Assembly: GCF_017355985.1 (NCBI RefSeq)
Contig: NZ_JAFIQU010000029.1
Location: 1 to 54,018, forward strand
Length of the DNA stretch: 54,018 nucleotides
From: Arenibaculum pallidiluteum
Lineage (GTDB): Bacteria > Pseudomonadota > Alphaproteobacteria > Azospirillales > Azospirillaceae
Direction of reading: 5' to 3'
Every line of letters begins with the position of its first letter. Position 1 is the stretch's first letter. The translations under genes and the position numbers were made by a program. Below are positions 32,596-41,409 of the stretch, in pieces. Under the pieces are notes generated by a model. That model had not been told where the DNA came from, did no database searches, and was given only the letters and a program-made list of their open reading frames with translations.

Positions 32596-33825
32596 TCAAT
32601 GCCGGGCGGCGGCCTCGGCCGGCGGGCGGCTGGGTGTCGGCACCCGCTCCCGCGGGGCGACCCGCAGCAGGGCCCAGCCGGCGAGCCCCGAGAGCAGCGA
32701 GCCGCCGAAGACGCCGAGCTTGACCGCATCCACCAGCTCCGGCCGGCCCGGGAAGGCCAGGGCGCCGATGAACAGGCTCATGGTGAACCCGATCCCGCAC
32801 AGCAGCGCGACGCCGTAGACCTGGATCATGGTCGCGCCGGCGGGCACGTCCGCATAGCCCAGACGGACCGTCGCCCAGACGGCGCCGAAGACGCCGATCT
32901 GCTTGCCCAGGAACAGGCCGAGTGCGATGCCCAGCGGCACCGGGCTCGCCAGCATGGCGGGCTCGATCCCTGAAAGGGAGACGCCCGCATTGGCGAAGCC
33001 GAAGACCGGGATGACCAGGAAGGCGACCCAGCCGGCAAGCCCGTGCTCCAGCCGGTGCAGCGGGGAATGCGCGTCGTCCGGACGTCCGGGCGCCGGCCTG
33101 ATCGGGATGGTCAGGGCCAGGGCCACGCCGGCCAGCGTCGCGTGGACGCCCGACTGCAGGACCAGCGCCCACAGCGCCGCCCCCAGGGCGATATACGGCC
33201 ACAGGCTCTGCACCCGGAACCGGTTCAGCGCCATGAGCAGCGCGAGCACCAGCGCCGCGCCGCCCAGCGCGGCCAGCGACAGGTCGGCGGTATAGAACAG
33301 TGCGATGATCACCACCGCGCCGAGATCGTCCAAAATCGCGAGCGCCGTCAGGAACACCTTGAGCGTGACGGGGACGCGCGGCCCCAGCAGCGACAGCACG
33401 CCCAGGGCGAAGGCGATGTCCGTTGCGGCAGGGATCGCCCAGCCCGCCAGGGTCTCCGGTGTGTCCAGGTTAAGGCCGACATAGATCAGCGCCGGCACCA
33501 ACATGCCGCCGGCCGCGGCGATGCCGGGCAGGATCCGGCGCGGCCAGGTCGCGAGTTGGCCGTCCAGCAGCTCGCGCTTGATCTCCAGCCCGACCAGCAG
33601 GAAGAACACTGCCATCAGGCCGTCATTGATCCAGTGCGCGACGCTCATCCCCAGCACATAGGCGTGCAGCGTGTCGAAATAGACGCCCGCCAGCGGCGAG
33701 TTCGCCACCACCAGCGCCAGGGCGGCGGCGGCCATCAGGACGAGGCCGCCAGATGCCTCGCTGTCCATCAATCGGCGGATCACGGAAAGCGGGCGGCGCA
33801 GGCGCGGTGTGCTGTGGGATGCCAT
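32596..33825 (-). CDS. nhaA: Na+/H+ antiporter NhaA
   Basis: A 409-residue inner-membrane protein with about 12 membrane segments, normal for NhaA. The ion-binding Asp pair is in [20 protein letters not shown] (about 170) and the discontinuous helix 4 has [20 protein letters not shown]; the C-terminal part shows [20 protein letters not shown]. The start [20 protein letters not shown] at 33825 is preceded by GAAGGAGACGGG. It exports Na+ in exchange for protons, giving salt and alkaline pH tolerance, which fits the trehalose genes in the same window. Expressed alone, convergent with phoH. Confidence 0.96.
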   Translation of the reverse strand: MASHSTPRLRRPLSVIRRLMDSEASGGLVLMAAAALALVVANSPLAGVYFDTLHAYVLGMSVAHWINDGLMAVFFLLVGLEIKRELLDGQLATWPRRILPGIAAAGGMLVPALIYVGLNLDTPETLAGWAIPAATDIAFALGVLSLLGPRVPVTLKVFLTALAILDDLGAVVIIALFYTADLSLAALGGAALVLALLMALNRFRVQSLWPYIALGAALWALVLQSGVHATLAGVALALTIPIRPAPGRPDDAHSPLHRLEHGLAGWVAFLVIPVFGFANAGVSLSGIEPAMLASPVPLGIALGLFLGKQIGVFGAVWATVRLGYADVPAGATMIQVYGVALLCGIGFTMSLFIGALAFPGRPELVDAVKLGVFGGSLLSGLAGWALLRVAPRERVPTPSRPPAEAAARH

Positions 33826-33981
33826 CCCGTCTCCTTCGGAAGCGCGGCCGGTATCGGACGACGCGCGAGGCAAGGAATTAGTCCCAGCCGATCTGCCCGG
33901 AGCCTTTTTCCGGGCGAGCGGCGCGATCAAGGTGCGGGGCCGCTGTTCTCGGGGGCCGACCATCCCATCGGAGACGGACCG

Positions 33982-34521
33982 ATGCGCAGACGCCTGCTCC
34001 TCCCACTCTCGTTCGTTGCGCTCTCGGCCTCGATGCTCATGGGGCCGCCGGTCTCCGGCTGGGTGCCCGGCCCGGGCGGCGCGATGGCTCAGCCATCCGC
34101 CATTGCTCCGGTCGAAGCAGGGCCCGGCACGACAACAGGTCCGGACGAGGAGCGTGCCGCGGAGGCGCTCGAGGATGGATCGGCCATGGATGGCTCGGCG
34201 CTGGCCAGCGCCGAGGCGCTGATCGGCAAGCGGGTGCTCGGCGCCGACGGAGCGGAGATCGGCGAGGTCACCGACGTGATCCTCACCGCCGCCGGCGAGC
34301 CCGAGCAGATCGTCCTGACCAGCGGCGGATTTCTCGGTCTGGGGGCCAAGCAGGTCGCCCTCGCCTTCGACGAGATCCTGGTCCAGGACGACGGCACGCT
34401 GAGCGTCGAGACCATCACGCTGGACGAGATCGAGGCGATGCCGGAATTCGAGTGGGACGACAGCATCACCTCGCTCGGCCGCGGCGGCTCGCCGCCCGAC
34501 ACGGCCGTCCCCGCCCGGTAA
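33982..34521 (+). CDS. secreted PRC-barrel domain protein
   Basis: A 179-residue protein with an N-terminal signal sequence or anchor ([20 protein letters not shown]) and a PRC-barrel domain at about residues 75-145: [40 protein letters not shown], then [15 protein letters not shown]. The linker between is acidic and Pro/Ala-rich. PRC barrels bind small ligands or partner proteins in many settings; a periplasmic location is inferred. GGAGACGG precedes the ATG. It is divergent from nhaA and converges with the triheme cytochrome gene. Confidence 0.82.
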   Translation: MRRRLLLPLSFVALSASMLMGPPVSGWVPGPGGAMAQPSAIAPVEAGPGTTTGPDEERAAEALEDGSAMDGSALASAEALIGKRVLGADGAEIGEVTDVILTAAGEPEQIVLTSGGFLGLGAKQVALAFDEILVQDDGTLSVETITLDEIEAMPEFEWDDSITSLGRGGSPPDTAVPAR

Positions 34522-34535
34522 TCACCCGCGGCGCA

Positions 34536-34559
34536 AGCCTCGGCCGGGCGGCCGGGGCT
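34536..34559. terminator. stem-loop between convergent PRC-barrel and cytochrome c genes
   Basis: AGCCTCGGCC pairs with GGCCGGGGCT (one G-U pair) around GGGC. It occupies the 51-base gap between two convergent stops (34521 and 34573). No T tract on either side, so termination strength is uncertain. Confidence 0.5.
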
Positions 34560-34572
34560 CTGCCGGGGCGGG

Positions 34573-35724
34573 TCATTCGCGGCCGCCGGGTGCCTCGTGG
34601 CCGGTTTCCTGGCCATCGGCGCGAAGGTCCTCCCCGGGCGGCAGCGACGCGTAGTAGGCCGCGACGGCCTGGACCTGCGGCTCGGTGATGCCGCGCACGG
34701 CCGCCGCCATGATCCCCGAGAGCGCCGTGTCGCCGCGCTTGCCCTGCTGCCACAGGCGGAGCTGATCCGCGATGTAGCGCGCATGCTGGCCCGCAAGCCG
34801 TGGAAACCGCGGATCCGTCGGATGCCCGGGCCCGTGGCAGCTCGCGCAGGGGGCGACGCCGGCGCGCAGATCGCCGGCCAGGGCCAGCGCGCGGCCGCGC
34901 TCGACGAGCCCGGCATCGACGGCGCCGCGTGGCGGGGCGGACGGGCTCGGCTGGCGCGCGTAATACTCCGCGAGAACGCGCCGGTCCTCCGCGCTCAGCA
35001 CGGCGGCAACGGCCTTCATGATGCCGCTCGGCCGGGCGCCGCTGGCATAGGCGTCGAGCGCCCCCTGCAGATAGGCGGCGTTCTGGCCCGCGAGCCGGGG
35101 GAAGGCTCCGGTCCCGCGGCCCAGCCCGTCGTAGCCGTGACACCGCGCGCAGCCCTGCAGCGCCGCGCCGGCGGGACCGGCGAGATCGTCGATCGGCGAT
35201 TGCCTGTCGGGGGGAACGTCCTCGCCGAAGGCGAGCCGCCGGTATTCCTCCGGCTTCATGCCGTCCAGGCGCACCAGGAAGGCAGCGAGAGCCCACGGCT
35301 CGTCGTCGCGCTGCGGCGCCGGCCAGGCGGGCATGCCCGCGTATTTCACGCCATGGCGCGTGATCCAGTAGAGCTCCTCCGGCTTCCAGGCCGCGACCTC
35401 GTCCGGGAGATAGGGCGGTGCCGGCAGCATGTAGGCCGCGATCGGCCCCTGCGGCGCTCCCGGGGCGCCGTGGCAAGGCGCGCAGCCGCCCTCGTAGTGA
35501 CCGGCTCCGCGCTGGATCAGGGCGATGTCGTCGAGATCCGGCGCGCCGAGGCCCATCGCATGGGTCTCGATGGAGTTGCGCATGCCGAACTCCAGGAACC
35601 AGCGGGTCACCGCCCAGTGCCCGGCGCTGGCGCCGATGTCGTAGAGGCCGGACCACGCGAACAGGAAGGCGCCGGCCGCCTGGCAGGCGAGAACCGCGGC
35701 GATCGTCCTGAAGACACCGGCCAT
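34573..35724 (-). CDS. membrane-anchored triheme cytochrome c
   Basis: A 383-residue protein with an N-terminal hydrophobic anchor (FRTIAAVLACQAAGAFLFAW) and three CxxCH haem sites: CAPCH (about 80), CARCH (about 190) and CASCH (about 300). The second and third modules share ...FPRLAGQNAAYLQGALDAYA and FPRLAGQHARYIADQLRLWQ, the pattern of cytochrome c4-like domains, so the protein is one cytochrome c plus a tandem c4-type pair. Each should have a downstream Met ligand (GIMKAV and GIMAAA). It is divergent from the oxidase subunit II gene and likely carries electrons to it. Start ATG at 35724 places the anchor at the N-terminus. Confidence 0.92.
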   Translation of the reverse strand: MAGVFRTIAAVLACQAAGAFLFAWSGLYDIGASAGHWAVTRWFLEFGMRNSIETHAMGLGAPDLDDIALIQRGAGHYEGGCAPCHGAPGAPQGPIAAYMLPAPPYLPDEVAAWKPEELYWITRHGVKYAGMPAWPAPQRDDEPWALAAFLVRLDGMKPEEYRRLAFGEDVPPDRQSPIDDLAGPAGAALQGCARCHGYDGLGRGTGAFPRLAGQNAAYLQGALDAYASGARPSGIMKAVAAVLSAEDRRVLAEYYARQPSPSAPPRGAVDAGLVERGRALALAGDLRAGVAPCASCHGPGHPTDPRFPRLAGQHARYIADQLRLWQQGKRGDTALSGIMAAAVRGITEPQVQAVAAYYASLPPGEDLRADGQETGHEAPGGRE

Positions 35725-35936
35725 GGCGCGCTCCGTGGCGGGCGGCGCCCCGTCGGCACCCCACTCGAAGGGCAAACGGTCCCGGCGGCCGCATGTTGCG
35801 CGGATTTCGCTCGAAGACATTGAACCCGCGTCGCCTGTCGCGAGTTGAAGGGATGGCGGCGCCCGCCGGCATCGCCCGCCGCCGCGGAGCGGAAAGGGCG
35901 TGGGGCGAGCACGGAGGGCGACGTGGAGCCTGATGC

Positions 35937-36959
35937 ATGACCCGGCGGTCGCGCCGGACCGGTCCGGTAGGTCCGATGGCGTTGCGCGCCGGCGTTCTCG
36001 CCGCCGCTCTCGCCTCCCTGGCGGCCTGCGGGGGCCCGCAATCCGCGCTGACGCCCGGCGGCCGCAGCGCCGCGGAGATCCACGACCTTTCGATGATCCT
36101 CTTCGTCGGCGGCACCGTGACCTTCGCCGCGGTGATGGCGCTTGCGCTCTACGCCGTGCTGGCTGCGCCCGGACGCTTTCCCGGGGCGCGGGGCTGGGTC
36201 CTCGGCGGCGGCATCGCCTTTCCGGTGATCGCGCTGACCGCGCTTCAGGTCTACGAATTCGGCATCGCGCGGCGCCTTGCCGCGATTGGCGGCCCCGACG
36301 CACTGCGCATCGAGGTCACCGCCCATATGTGGTGGTGGGACGTGCGCTATCCCGGCGCGGGGGCGCCCGGGACGGGCGGCCTGCGCACGGCCAACGAGAT
36401 CGTGATCCCCGCGGGCCGTCCCGTCGAGCTCGTGGTCTCGGCGGCCGACGTGATCCACAGCATCTGGATCCCCAGCCTCGCGGGAAAGATCGACATGATC
36501 CCCGGGCATGTGAACCGCCTGGGCATCCTGGCCGAGAGGCCCGGCGTCTATCGCGGCCAGTGCGCGGAGTATTGCGGTGCGCAGCACGCCCTGATGGCCT
36601 TCGATGTGGTGGTGGAGCCGCCCGACCGGTTCGAGGCGTGGCTTGCGGCACGGAACCGCCACCTGCCCGAGCCCGCCGACCCGCGTCTCGCGGCCGGACG
36701 GGACGCCTTCCTGCGGCTGGGCTGCGGTGCCTGCCATAGGGTCTACGGCGTCGCCTCGGGGATGCTCGGGCCCGACCTGACCCATATGGGCGCCCGGGGC
36801 ACCATCGGCGCCGGGGCGCTCGCCAACGGCCCCGAGGCATTGGCCGGCTGGATCGCCGACGCCCAGCACGCCAAGCCGGGAAATGCCATGCCGTCCTACG
36901 GACCGGTTGGGGCCGAGGCCCTGGACGCGATCTCGGCCTGGCTGTGGAGCCTGAAATGA
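35937..36959 (+). CDS. cytochrome c oxidase subunit II with C-terminal cytochrome c domain
   Basis: A 340-residue protein. The signal is lipoprotein-like (ALASLAACGG, Cys near 32). Two membrane helices follow (about 50-75 and 85-110). The CuA domain has TAHMWWWDVRYPG, VIHSIWIPSLAGKIDMIPGH and GVYRGQCAEYCGAQHALMAF, with both Cys, the His and the Met ligand positions intact. A cytochrome c domain (CGACH, about 262) ends the protein. This is the caa3/CoxM type. It overlaps the subunit I gene by four bases (ATGA). Electrons pass from the triheme cytochrome or periplasmic carriers through haem c and CuA to subunit I. Start at 35937 is the first ATG in frame; M at residue 14 is an alternative. Confidence 0.92.
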   Translation: MTRRSRRTGPVGPMALRAGVLAAALASLAACGGPQSALTPGGRSAAEIHDLSMILFVGGTVTFAAVMALALYAVLAAPGRFPGARGWVLGGGIAFPVIALTALQVYEFGIARRLAAIGGPDALRIEVTAHMWWWDVRYPGAGAPGTGGLRTANEIVIPAGRPVELVVSAADVIHSIWIPSLAGKIDMIPGHVNRLGILAERPGVYRGQCAEYCGAQHALMAFDVVVEPPDRFEAWLAARNRHLPEPADPRLAAGRDAFLRLGCGACHRVYGVASGMLGPDLTHMGARGTIGAGALANGPEALAGWIADAQHAKPGNAMPSYGPVGAEALDAISAWLWSLK

Positions 36960-39487
36960 CGCGGCCCCAACCCGGTAGCCCGCTGCCGAGCCCGTTGCCG
37001 CGCCCCGCGGAGGAGCTGGAGACGCTCCGCCGCGTCTGGCGGCCGCCGGGCGGGCTCGCCATCGTCACGGCAGTGAACAACAACATCATCGGCCTCTTCT
37101 ATATCGGCACGGCGCTGCTGTTCTTCGTGATGGCGGGGCTGCTGGCGCTGGCCATGCGCGCCCAGCTCGCCGTGCCCGGGAACGACCTGCTGGATCACGG
37201 CACCTACAACCAGTTCTTCACCGTGCACGGCACCGGAATGATGTTCCTGTTCGCCGTGCCCATGGTCGAGGCGATCGGCGTCTTCCTGCTTCCGGCCATG
37301 CTGGCAGCCCGCGACCTGCCCTTCCCGCGGCTGTCGGCCTTCGCCTTCTGGGCCTATTTCTTCGGCGGCATCGCCTTCTTCTGCTCGCTCCTGTTCGATG
37401 CGGCGCCGGACGGCGGGTGGTTCATGTACCCGCCGCTCACGGGCGCCCGGTTCTCGCCGGGCATCAACGCGGACTTCTGGCTGCTCGGCATCGGCTTCAT
37501 CGAGATCTCGGCCATCGCCGGGGCCATCGAGATCGTGGTGGGCATCCTGCGCACCCGGCCGCCGGGCATGTCGCTGGACAAGCTGCCGGTCTACGGCTGG
37601 GCCATGCTGGTGATGGCCGGCATGATCATCTTCGCCTTTCCCGCGGTGATCGTCGCCACGCTGCTGCTGGAGGTCGAGCGGGTCTTCGCCTGGCCGTTCT
37701 TCCAGGCCGAGCTCGGCGGCGACCCGCTGCTGTGGCAGCACCTGTTCTGGTTCTTCGGCCATCCCGAGGTCTACATCATCTTCCTGCCCGCGGCCGGGCT
37801 GGTGTCCATGATGGTCCCCACGATCGCCCAGCATCCGCTGATCGGGCACCGGCTGATCGTGCTGGCGCTGGTCGGCACCGGCTTCTTCAGCTTCGGGCTT
37901 TGGGTGCATCACATGTTCGCGACCGGCATCCCGTCGCTGTCGCTGAGCTTCTTCTCGGCCGCCAGCATGGCCGTGGCCGTCCCCGCGGGCATCCAGGTCT
38001 TCTCCTGGATCGCGACGCTGGGGCGCGGCCGGGTCCGGATGTCGGTGCCGGCGCTGTTCGTCCTGGGCTTCCTGTTCATCTTCGTGCTGGGCGGGCTCAC
38101 AGGCGTGATGGTGGCCGCCGTGCCCTTCGACTGGCAGGCCCACGACAGCTACTTCGTGGTCGCGCACCTGCACTACGTGCTGATCGGCGGCATGGTCTTC
38201 CCCATGTTCGCCGCGATCTACTACTGGTGGCCGATGGTGAACGGGCGGCTGCTTTCGAAGCGGCTCGGCACCGCGGCCTTCTGGCTGATGTTCGGCGGCT
38301 TCAATCTCGCCTTCTTCCCCATGCATCTGACGGGTCTGCGCGGCATGCCGCGGCGCGTCTACACCTACCCGCCCGATCTCGGCTGGGACTGGCTGAACCT
38401 GGCCTCGACCGTCGGGGCCTTCGTCTTCGCGGCGGGGGTTCTGGCCGTGCTGGCCGACATCGCGCGCAGCGTTCTCGGACACGGCGAGCGGGCCTCGCCG
38501 AACCCGTGGCGGGCCGGCACGCTGGAATGGCTTCCCAACGAGTACTTCGCGACCCGCAGCATCCCTCGGGTCTCGAGCCTCTATCCCCTGTGGGACGCCC
38601 CCGACCTGCCGCGGCAGGTCGAGGCGGGCGGCCATTTCCTGCCGGGCGCCCCCACCCGGCGACGCGAGACGATCGTGACCAGCCCCGTCGAGGCCCGTCC
38701 CCAGTACCTGATGCCCATGCCTGGTCCCCATTGGGGGCCTTTCCTCGCAGGGCTCTTCACCGCGGCCCATTTCCTGATGCTGACGGTCCAGCTCTATACC
38801 CTCTCCATCGTGCCCGGCGTCCTCGCGATCGCCATGGTGTTCTGGTGGCTCTGGGAACTCGACAAGGGCGAGGACTTCCCGCCCCAGGACATCGGCGGCG
38901 GGATCCGGGTGCCGGTCTACGTCCAGGGACCGAGGAGCCATTCCTGGTGGGCAATGGCCGTGCTGCTCCTCGTGGACGGCACGGCCTTCGCCTGCCTTCT
39001 ATTCACCTACCTGTTCCTGTGGACGGTCAGTCCCGACGTCTGGCCGGCCGGCCCCGCGGCCCTTCCCGCGATCTGGCGGCTCGCGGCCGGTCTCGCCCTG
39101 TGGGCGGCGGCGGCCGGCGCCATGGCCTGGGCCAGCCGCGCGCTCGCGCAGGACCGGCACTGGCGCATGCGGCTCGGCATGCTGCTCGGGCTCGTGCTGG
39201 CGGGGGCGGCCATGGCGACGGACGTGACGGCGCAGGTCTCCACCGGCCTGCGCGGCAGCGACAGCGCCTACGGCGCGACCGTGTCCATGCTGCTGGCCTA
39301 CCAGAGCTTCCACCTGGCCGTAACGGTCCTGATGGCCGGCTACACCCTGGCCCGGTCGGCTGCGGGGCGGCTGGCCGCGCGCCGGCGAGTGACCTTCGAC
39401 AACACCATGCTGTTCTGGCAGTACACATGCGCCCAGGGGACCGCCATGCTCCTGGTCCTGCACCTGTTCCCGCGCCTGACCGGGTGA
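36956..39487 (+). CDS. cytochrome c oxidase subunits I and III fused in one protein
   Basis: An 843-residue protein. Residues about 25-560 are subunit I with all haem/copper ligands: FTVHGTGMMFLF, FFGHPEVYIIF (His, Glu and the cross-linking Tyr), WVHHMFATG and HDSYFVVAHLHYV. Residues about 590-843 are subunit III (PHWGPFLAGLFTAAHFLMLT, YVQGPRSHSWWAMAVLLLVD, QSFHLAVTVLMAGYTLARSA). Fused I-III forms are known in caa3-type oxidases. In the K-channel motif usually TGIKVFSW the sequence reads AGIQVFSW (Gln at residue 347), losing both the Thr and the Lys; in the D-channel entry, D is kept but the two Asn of FPRMNN are Ser-Ala. It reduces oxygen to water. Either these channels are altered or water replaces them. 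Confidence 0.93.
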   Translation: MTRPQPGSPLPSPLPRPAEELETLRRVWRPPGGLAIVTAVNNNIIGLFYIGTALLFFVMAGLLALAMRAQLAVPGNDLLDHGTYNQFFTVHGTGMMFLFAVPMVEAIGVFLLPAMLAARDLPFPRLSAFAFWAYFFGGIAFFCSLLFDAAPDGGWFMYPPLTGARFSPGINADFWLLGIGFIEISAIAGAIEIVVGILRTRPPGMSLDKLPVYGWAMLVMAGMIIFAFPAVIVATLLLEVERVFAWPFFQAELGGDPLLWQHLFWFFGHPEVYIIFLPAAGLVSMMVPTIAQHPLIGHRLIVLALVGTGFFSFGLWVHHMFATGIPSLSLSFFSAASMAVAVPAGIQVFSWIATLGRGRVRMSVPALFVLGFLFIFVLGGLTGVMVAAVPFDWQAHDSYFVVAHLHYVLIGGMVFPMFAAIYYWWPMVNGRLLSKRLGTAAFWLMFGGFNLAFFPMHLTGLRGMPRRVYTYPPDLGWDWLNLASTVGAFVFAAGVLAVLADIARSVLGHGERASPNPWRAGTLEWLPNEYFATRSIPRVSSLYPLWDAPDLPRQVEAGGHFLPGAPTRRRETIVTSPVEARPQYLMPMPGPHWGPFLAGLFTAAHFLMLTVQLYTLSIVPGVLAIAMVFWWLWELDKGEDFPPQDIGGGIRVPVYVQGPRSHSWWAMAVLLLVDGTAFACLLFTYLFLWTVSPDVWPAGPAALPAIWRLAAGLALWAAAAGAMAWASRALAQDRHWRMRLGMLLGLVLAGAAMATDVTAQVSTGLRGSDSAYGATVSMLLAYQSFHLAVTVLMAGYTLARSAAGRLAARRRVTFDNTMLFWQYTCAQGTAMLLVLHLFPRLTG

Positions 39488-39493
39488 GGCGCC

Positions 39494-39880
39494 ATGACCG
39501 AGCGCAGCTTCGTGCCCTTCCTTCTCGAGATGCTCGCGCCCTTCCTGGTGTGGGGCGCGCATTTCGGCGCCGTCTACGGCATCAATGGGATCGCCTGCGC
39601 CCGCGGGCTGGACGCGGGCGCCTCGGGACCCGTCGGGATCGCGCCCGCGTCCCTGGCGATTCTCGGCGTCTCGGCGGCGGCGCTCGTGGCCGTCGGCTGG
39701 CTTCTGGTCAGGGCCCTGCGGCGCGCCCAGGCAGGACGGCAGCACCGCGCCGAAGGCGGCTCCCCGGGCCGGGACGCCGTCGACTTCGCGCGGTGGTTCG
39801 CCGCCGCGGGCGCCGGCGCGGCGCTGATTGCGGTCCTGTGGGTCACGCTTCCGGTCCTGCAGGTGCCGGCCTGCGCCTGA
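39494..39880 (+). CDS. small membrane protein of the oxidase operon
   Basis: A 128-residue protein with at least three hydrophobic segments: FLLEMLAPFLVWGAHFGAVY, IAPASLAILGVSAAALVAVG and WFAAAGAGAALIAVLWVTLP. It begins six bases after the subunit I-III stop and is followed by the sorbosone dehydrogenase-like gene, so it is very probably in the same operon. The first helix resembles the accessory proteins found after CoxMNO-type oxidases (a CoxP-like position), but I cannot assign a family securely. A cysteine near each end (GIACARG, VPACA) could face the periplasm. Confidence 0.7.
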   Translation: MTERSFVPFLLEMLAPFLVWGAHFGAVYGINGIACARGLDAGASGPVGIAPASLAILGVSAAALVAVGWLLVRALRRAQAGRQHRAEGGSPGRDAVDFARWFAAAGAGAALIAVLWVTLPVLQVPACA

Positions 39881-39952
39881 GTGGTAAGCCGGAGGAACGT
39901 CCCCTTCCGCACCCTGTTGCATCTGGGAGCCGAGACTGCAGGACACCGGCGC

Positions 39953-41296
39953 ATGCGCAGGCTTCGCCCTACATCCCTGGCCTGCCTCGCAGCGGCGGCG
40001 TTCGGGCTCGCCGCCTGCGGCGAGAACGCGTCGCTCGCCGTCGCCGAAGGCATGGGCCCCGACCCCAAGCTTCCGCCTCCCCGGTCCGGGCTGATCCCGA
40101 CCGTGAAGGTCGCCCCGGCGAAGGGCTGGACCGAGGGGACCAAGCCGCACGCGGCACGCGGCCTGACGGTCGCGGCCTTTGCAGACGGCCTCGACCATCC
40201 CCGCTGGCTCCACGTCCTGCCCAATGGCGACGTCCTGGTCGCGGAAAGCAATGCCCCGCCCAGGCCCGACGATGGCCAGGGCATCCGAGGCTGGGCCATG
40301 AGGATGCTGATGAGCCGGGCCGGCGCGGGCGTGCCCAGCGCCAACCGCATCACGCTGCTGCGCGACGCTGATGGCGACGGTGTCGCCGAGACCCGCTCCG
40401 CCTTCCTCGAGGGGCTGAACTCCCCCATCGGCATGGCCCTGGTGGGCGGGGACCTGTACGTCGCCAACACCGACGCGGTGGTCCGCTTCCCCTACCGCAG
40501 GGGAGAGACGCGCATCACGGCGCCGGGAACCAAGGTGACGGACCTGCCGGGCGGACCGATCAACCGCCACTGGACGAAGTCCCTGATCGCCAGCCCGGAC
40601 GGCAGCCGGCTCTATGTCGGGGTCGGCTCCAACAGCAATGTCGGCGAACGCGGCATGGAAGCCGAGGAGGGGCGCGCCGCGATCTGGGAGATCGACCCGC
40701 GGAGCGGAGATCACCGCATCTTTGCCTCCGGCCTGCGCAACCCCGTCGGCATGGCATGGGAGCCCCGGACGGGCGCCCTGTGGGTCGCCGTGAACGAGCG
40801 CGACGAGATCGGCAGCGACCTCGTGCCGGACTACATGACCGCGGTCAGGGAGGGCGGCTTCTATGGCTGGCCCTACAGCTACTACGGCCAGCACCTGGAC
40901 GAGCGGGTGAAGCCGCAGCGTCCGGACCTCGTCGCCAGGGCGATCAAGCCCGACTACGCGCTGGGTCCCCACACCGCCTCGCTTGGCCTGACCATCGTCC
41001 AGGCGCCCGGCCTGGCCCCGGGCTTCGAGGAGGGCGCGTTCGTCGGCCAGCACGGCTCCTGGAACCGCGACCCGCCCAGCGGATACGAGGTGATCTTCGT
41101 TCCCTTCTCGGACGGGCGTCCGTCGGGGCCGGCCGTGGAGGTCCTGACGGACTTCCTGGACGGCGGCGAGGCCCGCGGCCGCCCCGTCGGCGTGACCATG
41201 GACGACCGAGGCGGCCTGCTGGTCGCCGACGACGTCGGAAACACCGTCTGGCGCGTCACCGGCGAGCCGCCGGCGACGGCCGCGGTCGGCCAGTAG
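39953..41296 (+). CDS. PQQ-type sugar dehydrogenase-like lipoprotein (L-sorbosone dehydrogenase family)
   Basis: A 447-residue protein with a lipoprotein signal ([15 protein letters not shown], acylated Cys about 20). The mature part is a six-bladed beta-propeller of the soluble glucose/sorbosone dehydrogenase fold: [92 protein letters not shown] and [20 protein letters not shown]. His, Arg and Lys/Asn positions typical for PQQ binding are present. It would oxidise a periplasmic sugar or alcohol and pass electrons to cytochromes of the adjacent oxidase. Start ATG 39953 gives the lipobox. Substrate unknown. Confidence 0.85.
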   Translation: MRRLRPTSLACLAAAAFGLAACGENASLAVAEGMGPDPKLPPPRSGLIPTVKVAPAKGWTEGTKPHAARGLTVAAFADGLDHPRWLHVLPNGDVLVAESNAPPRPDDGQGIRGWAMRMLMSRAGAGVPSANRITLLRDADGDGVAETRSAFLEGLNSPIGMALVGGDLYVANTDAVVRFPYRRGETRITAPGTKVTDLPGGPINRHWTKSLIASPDGSRLYVGVGSNSNVGERGMEAEEGRAAIWEIDPRSGDHRIFASGLRNPVGMAWEPRTGALWVAVNERDEIGSDLVPDYMTAVREGGFYGWPYSYYGQHLDERVKPQRPDLVARAIKPDYALGPHTASLGLTIVQAPGLAPGFEEGAFVGQHGSWNRDPPSGYEVIFVPFSDGRPSGPAVEVLTDFLDGGEARGRPVGVTMDDRGGLLVADDVGNTVWRVTGEPPATAAVGQ

Positions 41297-41331
41297 GCCG
41301 GCAGGCGCGGCGGTGGCCCGCGCCTGCCGGC
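41297..41331 (+). terminator. 14-bp stem-loop right after the dehydrogenase stop
   Basis: Directly after the TAG at 41294-41296, GCCGGCAGGCGCGG (41297-41310) pairs perfectly with CCGCGCCTGCCGGC (41318-41331), loop of seven. There is no T tract, but the stem is very strong and marks the operon's 3' end; the right arm is the unit of the tandem repeat that follows. Confidence 0.7.
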
Positions 41332-41409
41332 GCCCATGCCTCCCGCGCCTGCCGGCGCCCATGCCTCCCGCGCCTGCCGGCGCCCATGCCTCCCGCGCCT
41401 GCCGGCGGC
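41319..41409 (+). repeat. tandem 25-base repeats (three full copies plus a partial) derived from a terminator arm
   Basis: Three identical 25-base units begin at 41319, 41344 and 41369, each containing CGCGCCTGCCGGCGCCC then ATGCCTCC, followed by a partial fourth copy to 41409. The unit starts with the right arm of the upstream hairpin, so any copy can pair with the single left arm at 41297-41310. The array ends one base before the stop of the convergent ABC transporter gene. No spacers, so it is not a CRISPR array. Confidence 0.92.

Noticed and set aside
33043..33981. long N-terminal extension of the PRC-barrel protein
   Set aside because: It is the antisense of nhaA; the signal peptide and ribosome binding site put the start at 33982.
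36896..38941. 681-residue open frame on the minus strand, His/Gln/Asp-rich
   Set aside because: Reverse-strand shadow of the oxidase gene; composition is an effect of high GC at third positions.
37417..40371. 984-residue open frame on the plus strand
   Set aside because: Arg/Ala/Gly/Pro-rich translation with no domains, overlapping the oxidase fusion, the small membrane protein and the dehydrogenase, all of which have clear homology in other frames.
38999..41362. 787-residue open frame on the minus strand
   Set aside because: Shadow of subunit III, the small membrane protein and the dehydrogenase; no recognisable domain.
41319..41409. possible CRISPR array
   Set aside because: Repeats are directly adjacent with no spacers, and no cas genes are present.
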